Part shown: piece by piece, positions 18,488 through 28,542 of the stretch | Position numbering within the stretch: the stretch's first letter is position 1 | Layout: each line of letters opens with the position of its first letter | From: an uncultured Muribaculaceae bacterium | Lineage (GTDB): Bacteria > Bacteroidota > Bacteroidia > Bacteroidales > Muribaculaceae | Length of the DNA stretch: 64,000 bases | Assembly (NCBI GenBank): GCA_910585275.1 | Contig: CAJUCW010000016.1 | Location: forward strand, 1-64,000 | Direction of reading: 5' to 3' | The notes under the pieces: generated by a model | The model's database searches: none | Seen by the model: the letters and a program-made list of their open reading frames with translations, nothing else | What the model was told of the DNA's origin: nothing | Translations under genes and position numbers: made by a program

Positions 18488-18936
18488 ATGAAAACATTGA
18501 TAAGAATTGTTTTGCTGGGGGTGGTTTTCATTACCACCTCTACCACCTGCGAGAGCTATGACACGGATTATTTCACCGTATTCAACGACTGCGACGAGCC
18601 TATCCGAGTTTATGAAGTGCCGATAGATGCCGAAGACAGTCTGAGGGAACATGGCACAAAGATTATTTTATATGATAATCCAAAGGATATATTGCCCGGA
18701 AAGGCCGAATATTCATACTCGGTGATAACACTAACGCGGGCATCGGTTATAATGTGACGTTAGGGGCATGTATGAACGTCACGAAACATCTTGACGTAAT
18801 AGCCTCGTTGGGATTGACCGGAGGACGCATCGACCAGACCTTTTACAACCGACAGAATCCCGCATTCGCACAAACCGCTCCCGTCAAATTCTGCCACCGC
18901 CTATCCCTCAACATCGGTTTCTCCTACAAATTCTAA
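18488..18936 (+). pseudogene. Chimeric remnant: secreted-protein start joined to beta-barrel tail
   Basis: From ATG 18488 a frame encodes a signal-like N-terminus (MKTLIRIVLLGVVFITTSTTC, weak lipobox) and about 55 more residues. From about 18720 a different frame encodes a typical outer-membrane barrel ending: GIGYNVTLGACMNVTKHLDV, then IASLGLTGGRIDQTF, ending HRLSLNIGFSYKF with terminal Phe at 18936. The first frame stops at 18757 while the second continues, so two unrelated gene pieces seem joined by a deletion or frameshift near 18720. Probably non-functional. Confidence 0.5.
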
Positions 18937-19012
18937 CCCTCGCGAAAACCTCCGCATCGCGCGGAGCCACCGAGCTAACAAAGTTTTTTAGAAGATTTTA
19001 ATTTAGATAATT

Positions 19013-19357
19013 TCAAAGCATAGCCGCTATTTGTTTTTCTATGGCTGTTCGGATAAAGGAATTTATTGAAACACCGGTTTGTTTAGCCAGATAAGCTACC
19101 CTTGAATGAATGGCAGGGGTGAGCCGCACGTTAAGCGAACCGGAATAGCATTTTTGTGGTTCAACTCCATTTTCCTCACATAAAGATAAATACTCGTCAA
19201 CCGAGGCATGGAAATCTTCTCGAAGTTCCGCTATAGTTTCACCCTCATAGCTAATAAGAGTGTTGTCTGGGAGGTTAAGGACTTTCCCGTACAGACAATT
19301 ATCTTCTTCGCTCACCTCAATGCTTCCGATATAATTTTTATATGTCAACGAATTCAT
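19013..19357 (-). CDS. hicB: HicB-family antitoxin
   Basis: A 114-residue antitoxin with the degenerate RNase-H-like HicB fold (YKNYIGSIEVSEEDNCLYGKV ... GETIAELREDFHASVDEYL) and a C-terminal ribbon-helix-helix segment (SLNVRLTPAIHSRVAYLAKQ, SINSFIRTAIEKQI) used for autoregulation. Normally it neutralises the HicA mRNA-binding toxin. Its ATG overlaps the stop of the preceding hicA remnant (ATGA), the usual hicAB coupling, but that toxin is truncated here, so hicB is effectively orphaned. Confidence 0.9.
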   Translation of the reverse strand: MNSLTYKNYIGSIEVSEEDNCLYGKVLNLPDNTLISYEGETIAELREDFHASVDEYLSLCEENGVEPQKCYSGSLNVRLTPAIHSRVAYLAKQTGVSINSFIRTAIEKQIAAML

Positions 19358-19515
19358 ATCAAGTTATTGTTAATTAAAAATTCCAAGGTCTGTTTAATCA
19401 CATAACCTTTAATAAATCTTGCAGGATGAGGCTTATGTGCAATATAAGTCATTTTCCCTTTTGTAAAAACAACTCTCGAACCACTTGTCTTGCCTTTGTT
19501 CCCATGTCTTATATT
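19354..19515 (-). pseudogene. hicA: 5'-truncated hicA toxin remnant
   Basis: Fifty-three codons in frame with the hicB junction encode a typical HicA C-terminus: GNKGKTSGSRVVF, MTYIAHKPHPARFIKGYVIK, QTLEFLINNNLI. An in-frame TGA lies immediately upstream (19516-19518), and there is no ATG, GTG or TTG in the remaining frame before the motif. The N-terminal dsRBD-like half is missing. The segment was found by translating the minus strand by eye. Confidence 0.75.
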
Positions 19516-19580
19516 TCATGTCTTAATATTGTATAGACAACGCATACATAAAATCTTTGTACATTTAAACCTCATACAAT

Positions 19581-19607
19581 TAAACATGCCAAAGGCATGT
19601 CCCTACA
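19581..19607 (-). repeat. Dispersed palindromic repeat copy
   Basis: Core ACATGCC-AAA-GGCATGT followed by CCCTACA; minus orientation relative to the reference form TGTAGGGACATGCCTCCGGC. Confidence 0.85.
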
Positions 19608-19723
19608 TAAAAGCACACCAATATTCTATGTTATGCATATAAACATACAAAGGTAACTGTTTTTTAGTTGCAAAACAAAAAACAATATAACAATGTTCTT
19701 AATTTCCCTTATTTTAGCTGCTA

Positions 19724-19755
19724 TTTGCCTGATAAAAGTTTTTTTGCTAATTTTG
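19724..19755 (+). promoter_or_regulatory. Promoter upstream of the PfkB kinase gene
   Basis: TTTG at 19724-19727, a 20-base spacer and TAATTTTG at 19748-19755. The leader to the ATG at 19948 would be nearly 190 nt and includes a palindromic repeat copy at 19871-19895. Confidence 0.65.
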
Positions 19756-19870
19756 CGTCTGCACAACGGAACCCTCTCTCGCTTGTATTTTCCTATCCAT
19801 AATACATCCCGGTTCCATTTGTTATGGACAACGATTAAAAGATTTGTGCATCCATATTTTGTGTAGCCAC

Positions 19871-19895
19871 ACATGCCTCCGGCATGTCCCCTACA
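19871..19895 (-). repeat. Dispersed palindromic repeat copy
   Basis: ACATGCCTCCGGCATGT followed by CCCCTACA, inside the predicted leader of the PfkB gene. Confidence 0.85.
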
Positions 19896-19947
19896 TGGAA
19901 GAATGCATAAATGCTTTCTGTTTTACCTCTTATAACCAACAACATCT

Positions 19948-20832
19948 ATGAATCCCTATAAAGCCGACATCTGTTGCATCGGTCATATAACCCTCGACAA
20001 AATCATAACCCCGCGCCACACTGCCTACATGCCCGGAGGAACAGCATTCTATTTCGGACATGCCATGAGCCATATCGGTGCCGACAATTTCCTACTCGTC
20101 ACAGCTCTCGCCCCGAGTGAAAAACAAGCGGTGGAAGACCTTAGAAAAGAGGGCGTGAGCGTAAAAGTGCTCCCCAGCCAGAACTCGGTATATTTCGAAA
20201 ACACCTACGGCGAAAACAGCAACGACCGCACCCAGCGCGTGCTCGCCAAAGCCGACCCCTTCACCATCGACGGGGTCAAAGACGTGGAAGCCACCATCTT
20301 CCATCTCGGCACCCTCCTTGCCGACGACTTCTCGCTCGACGTATTGAAATATCTCTCCACCAAAGGGCGTGTATCGATCGATGCGCAAGGCTATCTACGC
20401 GAAGTGAGAGGCGAAAGCGTGTTTCCCGTTGACTGGAACGAGAAAGAGGAAGCTCTCAGATATGTGGATATTCTGAAAGCCAACGAAAAAGAGATGGAGG
20501 TTCTCACAGGTCTCACCGCCCCCCGCGAGGCAGCGTTACGTCTCGCCGAAATGGGAGTGAAGGAAGTGGTGCTCACCCTCGGCGACCAAGGATCGCTCAT
20601 CTATGCCGACGGCACTTTCCATGAGATTCCGGCATATCCTCCCATCGATGTAGTAGATGCCACCGGATGCGGCGACACCTATATGGCAGGTTACCTCTAT
20701 AAACGCGCCCAAGGCTGCGGCATCTATGAAAGCGGCTGTTTCGCCGCCGCCATGTGTACCATCAAACTCGCCGCCTCCGGCCCCTTCCGCGCTACCCCCG
20801 CCGACATCGTCGCCATCATCTCCGGTTCCTGA
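19948..20832 (+). CDS. PfkB-family carbohydrate kinase
   Basis: A 294-residue ribokinase-fold sugar kinase. The N-terminal CCIGHITLDKI and MPGGTAFYFGHAMSHIGAD form the substrate side, and DVVDATGCGDTYMAGYLY near residue 235 is the PfkB signature 2 with the catalytic base Asp. The ATP-binding KEVVLTLGDQGSLIY is also clear. The substrate is not evident; related proteins in Bacteroidales are annotated only as PfkB. The gene is monocistronic, read from a promoter at 19724-19755, and followed by an inverted pair of palindromic repeats. Confidence 0.88.
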   Translation: MNPYKADICCIGHITLDKIITPRHTAYMPGGTAFYFGHAMSHIGADNFLLVTALAPSEKQAVEDLRKEGVSVKVLPSQNSVYFENTYGENSNDRTQRVLAKADPFTIDGVKDVEATIFHLGTLLADDFSLDVLKYLSTKGRVSIDAQGYLREVRGESVFPVDWNEKEEALRYVDILKANEKEMEVLTGLTAPREAALRLAEMGVKEVVLTLGDQGSLIYADGTFHEIPAYPPIDVVDATGCGDTYMAGYLYKRAQGCGIYESGCFAAAMCTIKLAASGPFRATPADIVAIISGS

Positions 20833-20858
20833 CACAAGAATATTGCAAAACCGATAAA

Positions 20859-20936
20859 TTGTAGGGACATGCCTCCGGCATGTTTGATTAACAATCTGAT
20901 TTACAGATTAAACATGCCGGAGGCATGTCCCTACAA
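20859..20936. repeat. Inverted pair of dispersed palindromic repeats
   Basis: Two copies of the TGTAGGGACATGCC element face each other across a 23-base spacer, so the left copy (20859-20886) and right copy (20910-20936) can form one long hairpin of about 27 bp. It lies between the PfkB gene and the convergent GH51 gene. Confidence 0.9.
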
Positions 20937-20956
20937 ATAATGGTTCTATATTAAAA

Positions 20957-20993
20957 GAGGGTGAATCAAATCGAATGGATCTGATTCACCCTC
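20957..20993 (-). terminator. Terminator of the GH51 gene at 21068
   Basis: A perfect 12-bp stem (GAGGGTGAATCA with TGATTCACCCTC) and a 13-base loop. Read on the minus strand it is followed by TTTT, so it suits the gene ending at 21068. Confidence 0.75.
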
Positions 20994-20995
20994 GC

Positions 20996-21035
20996 GTCAT
21001 ATCGGGAGGTGCCGGAGAGAGGTGCCCGATATGAC
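20996..21035. terminator. Second hairpin downstream of GH51
   Basis: GTCATATCGGG pairs with CCCGATATGAC (perfect 11 bp), enclosing an 18-base loop with the direct repeat GGTGCC. It stands between the GH51 stop and the terminator at 20957-20993. Confidence 0.6.
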
Positions 21036-21067
21036 CGACCGTGGAGAAAATTGTCGTTTTTTATTTC

Positions 21068-22609
<1,542 letters not shown>

Positions 22610-22652
22610 ATTCGGTTGTGTGTTGTATTGAAGTTTAGAGTTTAAAACTCAT

Positions 22653-22793
22653 AGTTTAAGGTTTAAGGTTTAGTTTAAGGTTTAAAGTTTAGATAATAGT
22701 GTTTGCTATCGCTAAAAGCATATACACTTCTCTAAACTTTAAACCCTTCATAAACCCTAAACTTTAAACTTTAAACCCCACCTAAACTTATGT
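22653..22793. repeat. TTTAAGG/TTTAAACTT low-complexity spacer with inverted arms
   Basis: Short units GTTTAAGG, GTTTAAAGTTTAG and their complements AAACTTTAAACCC recur on both sides of a unique core (about 22690-22730). The two flanks can therefore fold onto each other as a long imperfect hairpin between the two GH51 genes. Confidence 0.7.
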
Positions 22794-24788
22794 TTATTTG
22801 CTGAAACGATACACGGCGAAAGTGTTGGCGGGGATGGTTACGGTCCAGGGAGCGGCCTTCGAACCCGAAACGCCCTCGGGGAGAGCCACGGTCTTCGTCG
22901 CCGGCTTGATGATGTCCTGGTTGTCGAGCGTATTCTCTGCCACGGGGTTGTCCGAATGCAGGGTTGTGATTTCCACGGAAGCATATCCCTGGTTCTTCTT
23001 CAATCCCTTGAAGTCCATCACAAGTTCCTGGGGAGCATCGCCCACGTTCGCCACCTTCACGATGAGAACGCCGTTGTCTTCCTTGGCTGCGGAAGCAAAC
23101 AGACCGTTCTGGTCTTCATTGCCGGCCACGGGTTTACCGTTCATCTTCAGCGGCACCACCTGGTCGCCCTTGTTGAGTCCGTAAAGTTGCTGCACATAAT
23201 AGCTTGCCGTAGGCATGGAGCGGAAATTGTCGAACCATATCATGTCGGGACGCCACTGCCATCCCTCAACATGGGCGAAGAGCGGCGCGTATGTGGCCAT
23301 CTCCACGATGTCGGCGTTGCGCTCCAGTCCGGTCATAAAGGCGGCCTCGAGAAGGGCGGCGTTGAAGTGGTTCCATTTCTTACCCTTGCCGTGGCAGGCA
23401 TATTCGCCGGCAAACACCTTCGGCCCCTTGCGGTCGTAGTTGTCATAGCGGTTGCCCTGCTCCAGGAACCATTTTTCGGGACGATAGAAATGCTCGTCAA
23501 CAAGGTCGGCTTTCAGACGCTTCATCTCCAGCCACAGGTAATCGAACTTCTTACCCTCCGAATCCGGACCCGAAGAACCTACAATCTTGATGTCGGGATA
23601 TTTGGCACGTATGGCTTTGATGAATGGTTCCAGACGGGTGGTATAGTCGGCGTCCCACTGCTCGTTGCCTATTCCTATATATTTCATATTGAAAGGCTCC
23701 GGATGACCCATCTCGGCACGCACCTTGCCCCACTTGGAATCGGCGGGACCGTTGGCGAACTCGATTAGGTCGAGCGCATCGTCGATATACGGCTGAAGAC
23801 TGTCGAGAGGCACGTGGGCTTTCGGGTCGCGGTTCTGATACTGGCAGGAAAGCCCCACGTTGAGCACCGGAAGAGGCTCGGCGCCAATCTCCTCGCTGAG
23901 AAGGAAATATTCGTAGAAGCCGAGGCCGTAGCTCTGGAAATAGTCGGGGAAGAAACGGTGGCGGAAAGTATAGTGCCAACGGTTTTCATTGACCGGACGG
24001 TTCTCCACCGGACCTATCGTGTTTTTCCACTGGTAGCGCGTGGCAAGATCGGTGCCTTCCACGATGCAACCGCCGGGGAAGCGGAACACTCCCGGCTTGA
24101 GGTCGGCGAGTTTCTGGGCAAGATCTTTGCGGAGACCGTTCTCATGACCGTTCCACGTGTCTTCGGGGAAAAGCGACACGTGCTCGAGGTCAACGGTTGT
24201 CTCCGGTTTGTTGAGGAATATGCGTAGCTTTCCTTTTTCCACAGTCTCTTTCGGAGAGAGGGTGGCAGTGTATTTCTTCCATTCCTTACCCGACACCTCA
24301 ATTTCAGCCACAGCCATTTCCTGGCGTTCCCCCATCGATGCGGGGTCTTCGAGTTCCACGCGTATTTTAGACTTGCCACCGTCCGGCACGCGAGCCCATA
24401 CGGAGAAGCGGTAGTTCTCACCTTTGGCGAAGCTAACTCCAAAGAAACCCTCGTTGTCGAGCCCGGTGTGCTTGTCGGAGTGTCCGGCAGGCGAAAGCCT
24501 CACATAATTGGGATTACGCTCAAACGGGCCGTCGTTGCGCACCTCCACCTTGCCGAATGCGTTCCATCCCATAAGCGGCTGGGGGAAGTCGAACGAACGG
24601 TTCTTAATCTTCTCGGCATAAAGGCCGCCGTCGGCAGCATAGTTTATATCTTCAAAGAAGAGCCCGTACATGGTGGAAGGGATGCGCGCCCCCTTCGCAT
24701 TGGGCTCAATCACGAGGCGGTTGACTTCCGCCGAAACCGCGGCCGTACATCCCAAAGCGAGAAGCGCCGCAAAAATCGATCTTTTCAT
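22794..24788 (-). CDS. Secreted alpha-L-arabinofuranosidase, GH51 with carbohydrate-binding-like insert (664 aa)
   Basis: The second GH51 enzyme, of the larger Bacteroides type. I place the start at ATG 24788, where a signal peptide (RSIFAALLALGCTAAVSA) begins; 31 extra in-frame codons upstream lie in the expected leader. The order is an N-terminal strand with YGLFFEDINYAADGGLYAE, a CBM4/9-like module (about 80-190), then the barrel with PGVFRFPGGCIVEG, MKYIGIGNEQWDADY (acid/base Glu) and GPKVFAGEYACHG (nucleophile Glu), and a C-terminal sandwich. It is probably co-functional with the 513-residue GH51 in arabinan breakdown. Confidence 0.94.
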   Translation of the reverse strand: MKRSIFAALLALGCTAAVSAEVNRLVIEPNAKGARIPSTMYGLFFEDINYAADGGLYAEKIKNRSFDFPQPLMGWNAFGKVEVRNDGPFERNPNYVRLSPAGHSDKHTGLDNEGFFGVSFAKGENYRFSVWARVPDGGKSKIRVELEDPASMGERQEMAVAEIEVSGKEWKKYTATLSPKETVEKGKLRIFLNKPETTVDLEHVSLFPEDTWNGHENGLRKDLAQKLADLKPGVFRFPGGCIVEGTDLATRYQWKNTIGPVENRPVNENRWHYTFRHRFFPDYFQSYGLGFYEYFLLSEEIGAEPLPVLNVGLSCQYQNRDPKAHVPLDSLQPYIDDALDLIEFANGPADSKWGKVRAEMGHPEPFNMKYIGIGNEQWDADYTTRLEPFIKAIRAKYPDIKIVGSSGPDSEGKKFDYLWLEMKRLKADLVDEHFYRPEKWFLEQGNRYDNYDRKGPKVFAGEYACHGKGKKWNHFNAALLEAAFMTGLERNADIVEMATYAPLFAHVEGWQWRPDMIWFDNFRSMPTASYYVQQLYGLNKGDQVVPLKMNGKPVAGNEDQNGLFASAAKEDNGVLIVKVANVGDAPQELVMDFKGLKKNQGYASVEITTLHSDNPVAENTLDNQDIIKPATKTVALPEGVSGSKAAPWTVTIPANTFAVYRFSK

Positions 24789-24909
24789 GTTATGGTTTTT
24801 TCGAGTTTTTCTTTTTTTACGCAATATGCGGGGACCGGACATGGAAGTTTTTAATGCTTCTTTCTTCAAAAAAAACTTCATCCTCGCAACAGCAATTCTG
24901 TTCCGATTG

Positions 24910-24917
24910 CAAATTTA
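24910..24917 (-). promoter_or_regulatory. -7 element of the large GH51 gene
   Basis: On the minus strand TAAATTTG matches TAnnTTTG and would give a leader of about 115 nt to the ATG at 24788. No clear -33 box. It is arranged divergently with the promoter at 24979-25009. Confidence 0.45.
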
Positions 24918-24978
24918 AATATAAAAATTGAACTAAAAGTGTAAAAAATATTCAAAAAAGGTGGACTTTTCAGTCATC

Positions 24979-25009
24979 TTTGTCATTTCATGATTAATTA
25001 GTAACTTTG
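24979..25009 (+). promoter_or_regulatory. Promoter of the LtaS-like gene
   Basis: TTTG (24979-24982), a 19-base spacer and TAACTTTG (25002-25009). It decides the start of the next gene: a TTG at 25007 in frame lies inside the -7 box and cannot be transcribed, so translation must begin at ATG 25034. Confidence 0.8.
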
Positions 25010-25033
25010 CATCAATATAATAGTGGATTTTCA

Positions 25034-27169
25034 ATGTTAAAACTTTTTCCGGCGCGCTCGGTGATGGCGCCGCTCATGGCCGTGGCAGCCAACATAATCC
25101 TTGTGTTCGTAGTCTATTCCATAGCCCGCGTGGAATACCTTCTTGAGAACTGGAGCTATTTTTCACAGAGCGTAGCCGACGGAAGAATATGGCAACTCCT
25201 GCGTGCCGGCGTGGTGTTTGACACCCCCGGCATTTTCTATACCAACGCCCTCTACGTGCTGCTCATGCTCTTCCCCATGCACTTGAAAGAGAGGGAAGGA
25301 TGGTATAAGGGTTGCAAATGGGTATTCATCATAATCAATTCGCTGACGCTTGTGGCGAATCTCGCTGATTCGGTCTATTTCAGCTATACGCTCAAACGCA
25401 CGTCGTGGAGCGTGTTCGGTGAATTCGGCAACGAAACCAATTTCGCAAAAATAGCCGGAGTGGAACTCCTGGGCCACTGGTATCTGGTCTTGCTCGCGGT
25501 CGTGCTGATATGGGGGATGTGGAAACTATATGTGAGTCCCGCCATGGAAATCAGCCGGCAGTCGCTCGTAAGATATTACATACTTTCACTGCTGAGCCTT
25601 GCCGTAGCGGGCGTCACGGTGGTGGCGGGAATACGCGGCGGCCTGTTCAACCATTGGTATAACTATTTCGCGGCATTCCCGTTGGCCTATATATGCTGGC
25701 GGCTGTTGAAAACGAAAAAGCCGTCTTCCCGACGCAAAACCGCCGGCATACTTTGCGGCGCGGCGGCATTGGCCCTTATCGCCACGGCCCCAATCGGAGG
25801 CTGGCGCCACCGCGACATCCGCCCCATTGCCATATCCAACGCCAACGCCTACACATCACGCCCGATAGAGACGGCCCTCGTGCTCAACACTCCTTTCTCC
25901 ATGATTCGATCAATCGGCAACGTGCCTTTCCACGACCCCCACTATTTCGACGACAAGGCGCAACTCGATGCCGTTTTCTCGCCGGTGCATACCCCGACGT
26001 TGCCCGATTCTTTGAAAAAAGAGGGTAAGAACCTTTGCGTCATCATCATCGAAAGCTTCGGAAAGGAATATATAGGAGCCCTCAACAAAGATATACTCGG
26101 TGAAGGCTACAAAGGTTTCACCCCCTTCACCGACTCCCTTCTGCAACACAGCGCATGGTGGAAATATTCTTACGACAACGGGCAGAAAAGCATCGACGGA
26201 ATGCCGAGCATCCTCGCAAGCATTCCAAAATTCGTGCGTCCGTTCATCGTCACCCCGCAAGCCGTCAACAAACTGAAGGGGATTCCCGCCCTCCTCGGTG
26301 AAAAGGGGTATTCCTCGGCTTTCTTCCACGGCGCACGCACCGGTAGCATGGGATTCGACGGCTTCGCACGTTCAATAGGTTTCCAAAACTATTACGGCAG
26401 GGAAGATTTCTCTAAAGACCCACGCTTCGGCGGCGACAAAGACTTCGACGGCTACTGGGCCATCTGGGACGAACCGTTCATGAAATGGTTCGCCTTGAAA
26501 ATGACCGACATGAAGCAACCTTTCATGACCGCCATCTTCACAGCCTCAAACCATCACCCATTCCGCATCCCCGACGAATATGCCGGCAAGTTCCCGGAAG
26601 GCTCCATGGAAATACACAAGACCGTAGGCTATACCGACAACGCCCTGCGCGAGTTCTTCGCCACGGCCAAACGACAGCCATGGTATTCCAACACCGTTTT
26701 CATCATCACCAACGACCATACCAACATGCGCGGGTTCGACGAATACCGCAGCGACATCGGCAGTTTCTACGGCCCTGTCATAGTGTTCGACCCTTCGGGC
26801 GAAATCTCACCGGGGGAAAGGGAAGCCATAGCCCAGCAAATCGACATTATGCCGACGATGGTGAACTATCTCGGATATGACAAACCTTACGTGGCATACG
26901 GCATCGACCTCTTCAACACCCCGGCCGAAGACACGTGGGCGGTCAACAACATCAACGACATTTTCCAATACGTGAAATACGGCTACGTGCTGCAGTTCGA
27001 CGGGGAGAAAACCACCGCCATATATTCTATCGACGACCATCTCATGCGCAATAACCTCTTAGGGAAAGTGGCGCAGCAACAGAAGATGGAAACCGAACTG
27101 AAGGCAATACTCCAATCGTATATGGACCGCATGCTTTCCGACCAACTCACGGCTCCTGACAATCCCTGA
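25034..27169 (+). CDS. LtaS-like membrane sulfatase-fold enzyme
   Basis: A 711-residue inner-membrane protein. The N-terminal third has about five transmembrane helices; the C-terminal two thirds form an alkaline-phosphatase/sulfatase-fold domain. Metal and catalytic motifs are CVIIIESFGKEY (metal-binding Glu), YDNGQKSIDGMPSILASIP (nucleophile region), FFHGARTGSMGFDGF, and VFIITNDHTN (Asp-His metal site). In Firmicutes this architecture makes lipoteichoic acid from phosphatidylglycerol. In Bacteroidales, which lack LTA, relatives probably transfer phosphoglycerol or phosphoethanolamine to envelope glycans; the donor and acceptor here are unknown. Start chosen from promoter position. Confidence 0.88.
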   Translation: MLKLFPARSVMAPLMAVAANIILVFVVYSIARVEYLLENWSYFSQSVADGRIWQLLRAGVVFDTPGIFYTNALYVLLMLFPMHLKEREGWYKGCKWVFIIINSLTLVANLADSVYFSYTLKRTSWSVFGEFGNETNFAKIAGVELLGHWYLVLLAVVLIWGMWKLYVSPAMEISRQSLVRYYILSLLSLAVAGVTVVAGIRGGLFNHWYNYFAAFPLAYICWRLLKTKKPSSRRKTAGILCGAAALALIATAPIGGWRHRDIRPIAISNANAYTSRPIETALVLNTPFSMIRSIGNVPFHDPHYFDDKAQLDAVFSPVHTPTLPDSLKKEGKNLCVIIIESFGKEYIGALNKDILGEGYKGFTPFTDSLLQHSAWWKYSYDNGQKSIDGMPSILASIPKFVRPFIVTPQAVNKLKGIPALLGEKGYSSAFFHGARTGSMGFDGFARSIGFQNYYGREDFSKDPRFGGDKDFDGYWAIWDEPFMKWFALKMTDMKQPFMTAIFTASNHHPFRIPDEYAGKFPEGSMEIHKTVGYTDNALREFFATAKRQPWYSNTVFIITNDHTNMRGFDEYRSDIGSFYGPVIVFDPSGEISPGEREAIAQQIDIMPTMVNYLGYDKPYVAYGIDLFNTPAEDTWAVNNINDIFQYVKYGYVLQFDGEKTTAIYSIDDHLMRNNLLGKVAQQQKMETELKAILQSYMDRMLSDQLTAPDNP

Positions 27170-27174
27170 TACTC

Positions 27175-27201
27175 CAACCAGAACAACCAAGGACAACCAG
27201 A
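27175..27201 (+). repeat. Isolated relative of the 63-bp repeat
   Basis: CCAGAACAACCAAGGACAAC followed by CAG matches the core of the tandem unit at 2033-2196 with one change. It lies just after the LtaS-like stop and 20 bases before a palindromic repeat copy. Confidence 0.7.
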
Positions 27202-27219
27202 GTTGTTTACAATCCTCAA

Positions 27220-27247
27220 TGTAGGGACATGCCTTTGGCATGTTTGA
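27220..27247 (+). repeat. Dispersed palindromic repeat copy
   Basis: TGTAGGGACATGCC-TTT-GGCATGTTTG; the three central bases are TTT instead of TCC, with the arms preserved. It is followed by short imperfect TTCCCGG/TTGACT repeats up to 27320. Confidence 0.85.
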
Positions 27248-27351
27248 TACCTTCCCGGTGATCGATACCACCTTTCCGGGCTTGACTCTACCTTCCCGAG
27301 GTTGACTATTCTTTCGGGAGATAAACCACGAATTTTAACAATGAATTGAAA

Positions 27352-28542
27352 ATGGAAAAGAAAGAGACAAAGGAACGGCTTTGGAACCGCAATTACTGCA
27401 AAGCCATGATCGGCAATTTCATGCTTTTCTTCTCATTCTATATCCTTACGCCTCTCCTGCCGATATATCTCGACGCGCAGTTCGCCGCCGACAAAGACGT
27501 GATGGGGCTCGTGCTCTCGGGGTATGTAGTGGCTGCCCTCTTGGTGCGCCCCTTCAGCGGATTCATAGTGGATACCTTCGACCGCAAAAAGGTGCTAATG
27601 CTCTGTTTCTTCGCTTTCTTTATACTTTTCACCGGATATATAGGAGCCGGCACGCTCCTGCTTTTCGCCATTGTGCGTACGCTCCACGGGTTGCCGTTCG
27701 GAGCGGTCACCGTGGCCAATTCCACGATGGCGATAGACGTGCTCCCCTCTTCGCGAAGAAACGAGGGGATAGGGTTCTATGGCCTGAGCAATAACCTCGC
27801 GATGGCTTTCGCCCCTTCGATTGGAATATGGATATATCACGCCTCCGACAATTTCCAACTCCTCTTCTGGATTGCACTCGTCACAGCCCTCGTGGGCTTC
27901 CTCACGGTCTCCTCTATCAAGACCTCAGTGCGCCCTCCTAAAAAAGAGAAGCAGCCGATAAGTTTCGACCGCTTCTTCCTTACTCGGGGATGGCTTCTCG
28001 CCATAAATATAATGTGTTTCAGCATTTGCTGGGGCATAATGTCGAACTATGTGGCGATTTATGGAGCCGAAGTGCTGAATATCACCGACGGCACCGGGCT
28101 TTTCTTCATGATTCTCTCCGCCGGACTGTTCCTTTCGCGCCTCCAAGGTTCGAAAGCACTTGCCAAAGGAAAGATAGTGGAAAATGCCGCACTCGGCGTG
28201 ATACTCTCATTGATAGGCTATACCCTGTTCGCCTCGGTGGAGCACCCGTGGGCCTACTATCTTTCTGCCGCCTTCATCGGCCTGGGCAACGGACACATGT
28301 ATCCGGCATTCCTCAACATGTTCATAAAACTTGCCCGCAACGACCAGCGCGGCACAGCCAACTCCTCCATCCTCACCGCGTGGGACCTCGGCATGGGACT
28401 CGGCATAGTGGCCGGAGGTTTCCTTCTTGAATACATTTCCTATGCGGCAGCATTCTGGGGTGCGGCAGCCATGCAACTCGCCGGCACCCTCCTCTTCTAC
28501 CTCGCCTCCCGCCGCTTCTTCACCTCCCGCCGCCTCGATTGA
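27352..28542 (+). CDS. MFS transporter
   Basis: A 396-residue major facilitator with 12 predicted helices. The loop between helices 2 and 3 (GFIVDTFDRKKVL) is the MFS motif A, and GLPFGAVTVANSTMAIDVLPSSRRNEGIGFYGLSNN matches the motif of drug and sugar exporters. The substrate cannot be told. I place the start at ATG 27352 rather than a TTG two codons upstream. It follows the LtaS-like gene at 176 bases with a repeat between, so co-transcription is uncertain. Confidence 0.88.
   Translation: MEKKETKERLWNRNYCKAMIGNFMLFFSFYILTPLLPIYLDAQFAADKDVMGLVLSGYVVAALLVRPFSGFIVDTFDRKKVLMLCFFAFFILFTGYIGAGTLLLFAIVRTLHGLPFGAVTVANSTMAIDVLPSSRRNEGIGFYGLSNNLAMAFAPSIGIWIYHASDNFQLLFWIALVTALVGFLTVSSIKTSVRPPKKEKQPISFDRFFLTRGWLLAINIMCFSICWGIMSNYVAIYGAEVLNITDGTGLFFMILSAGLFLSRLQGSKALAKGKIVENAALGVILSLIGYTLFASVEHPWAYYLSAAFIGLGNGHMYPAFLNMFIKLARNDQRGTANSSILTAWDLGMGLGIVAGGFLLEYISYAAAFWGAAAMQLAGTLLFYLASRRFFTSRRLD

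Larger units (their letters stand above)
19516..19947. other. Gene-free spacer with promoter and two short palindromic repeats
   Basis: Between the hicA remnant and the PfkB gene. It contains two copies of the dispersed palindromic repeat (19581-19607 and 19871-19895) and a good plus-strand promoter (19724-19755). An 82-codon minus-strand frame here has low-complexity content and is not a credible gene. Confidence 0.7.

Noticed and set aside
19626..19874. 82-codon minus-strand frame
   Set aside because: Low-complexity composition, and it overlaps the PfkB promoter.
25007..25033. TTG 25007 as start of the LtaS-like gene
   Set aside because: It lies within the -7 box of the promoter and so would not be transcribed; ATG 25034 is used.
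27361..27794. Alternative-frame products inside the MFS gene
   Set aside because: They are shadows in a G+C-rich gene; the MFS frame has a complete 12-helix pattern.
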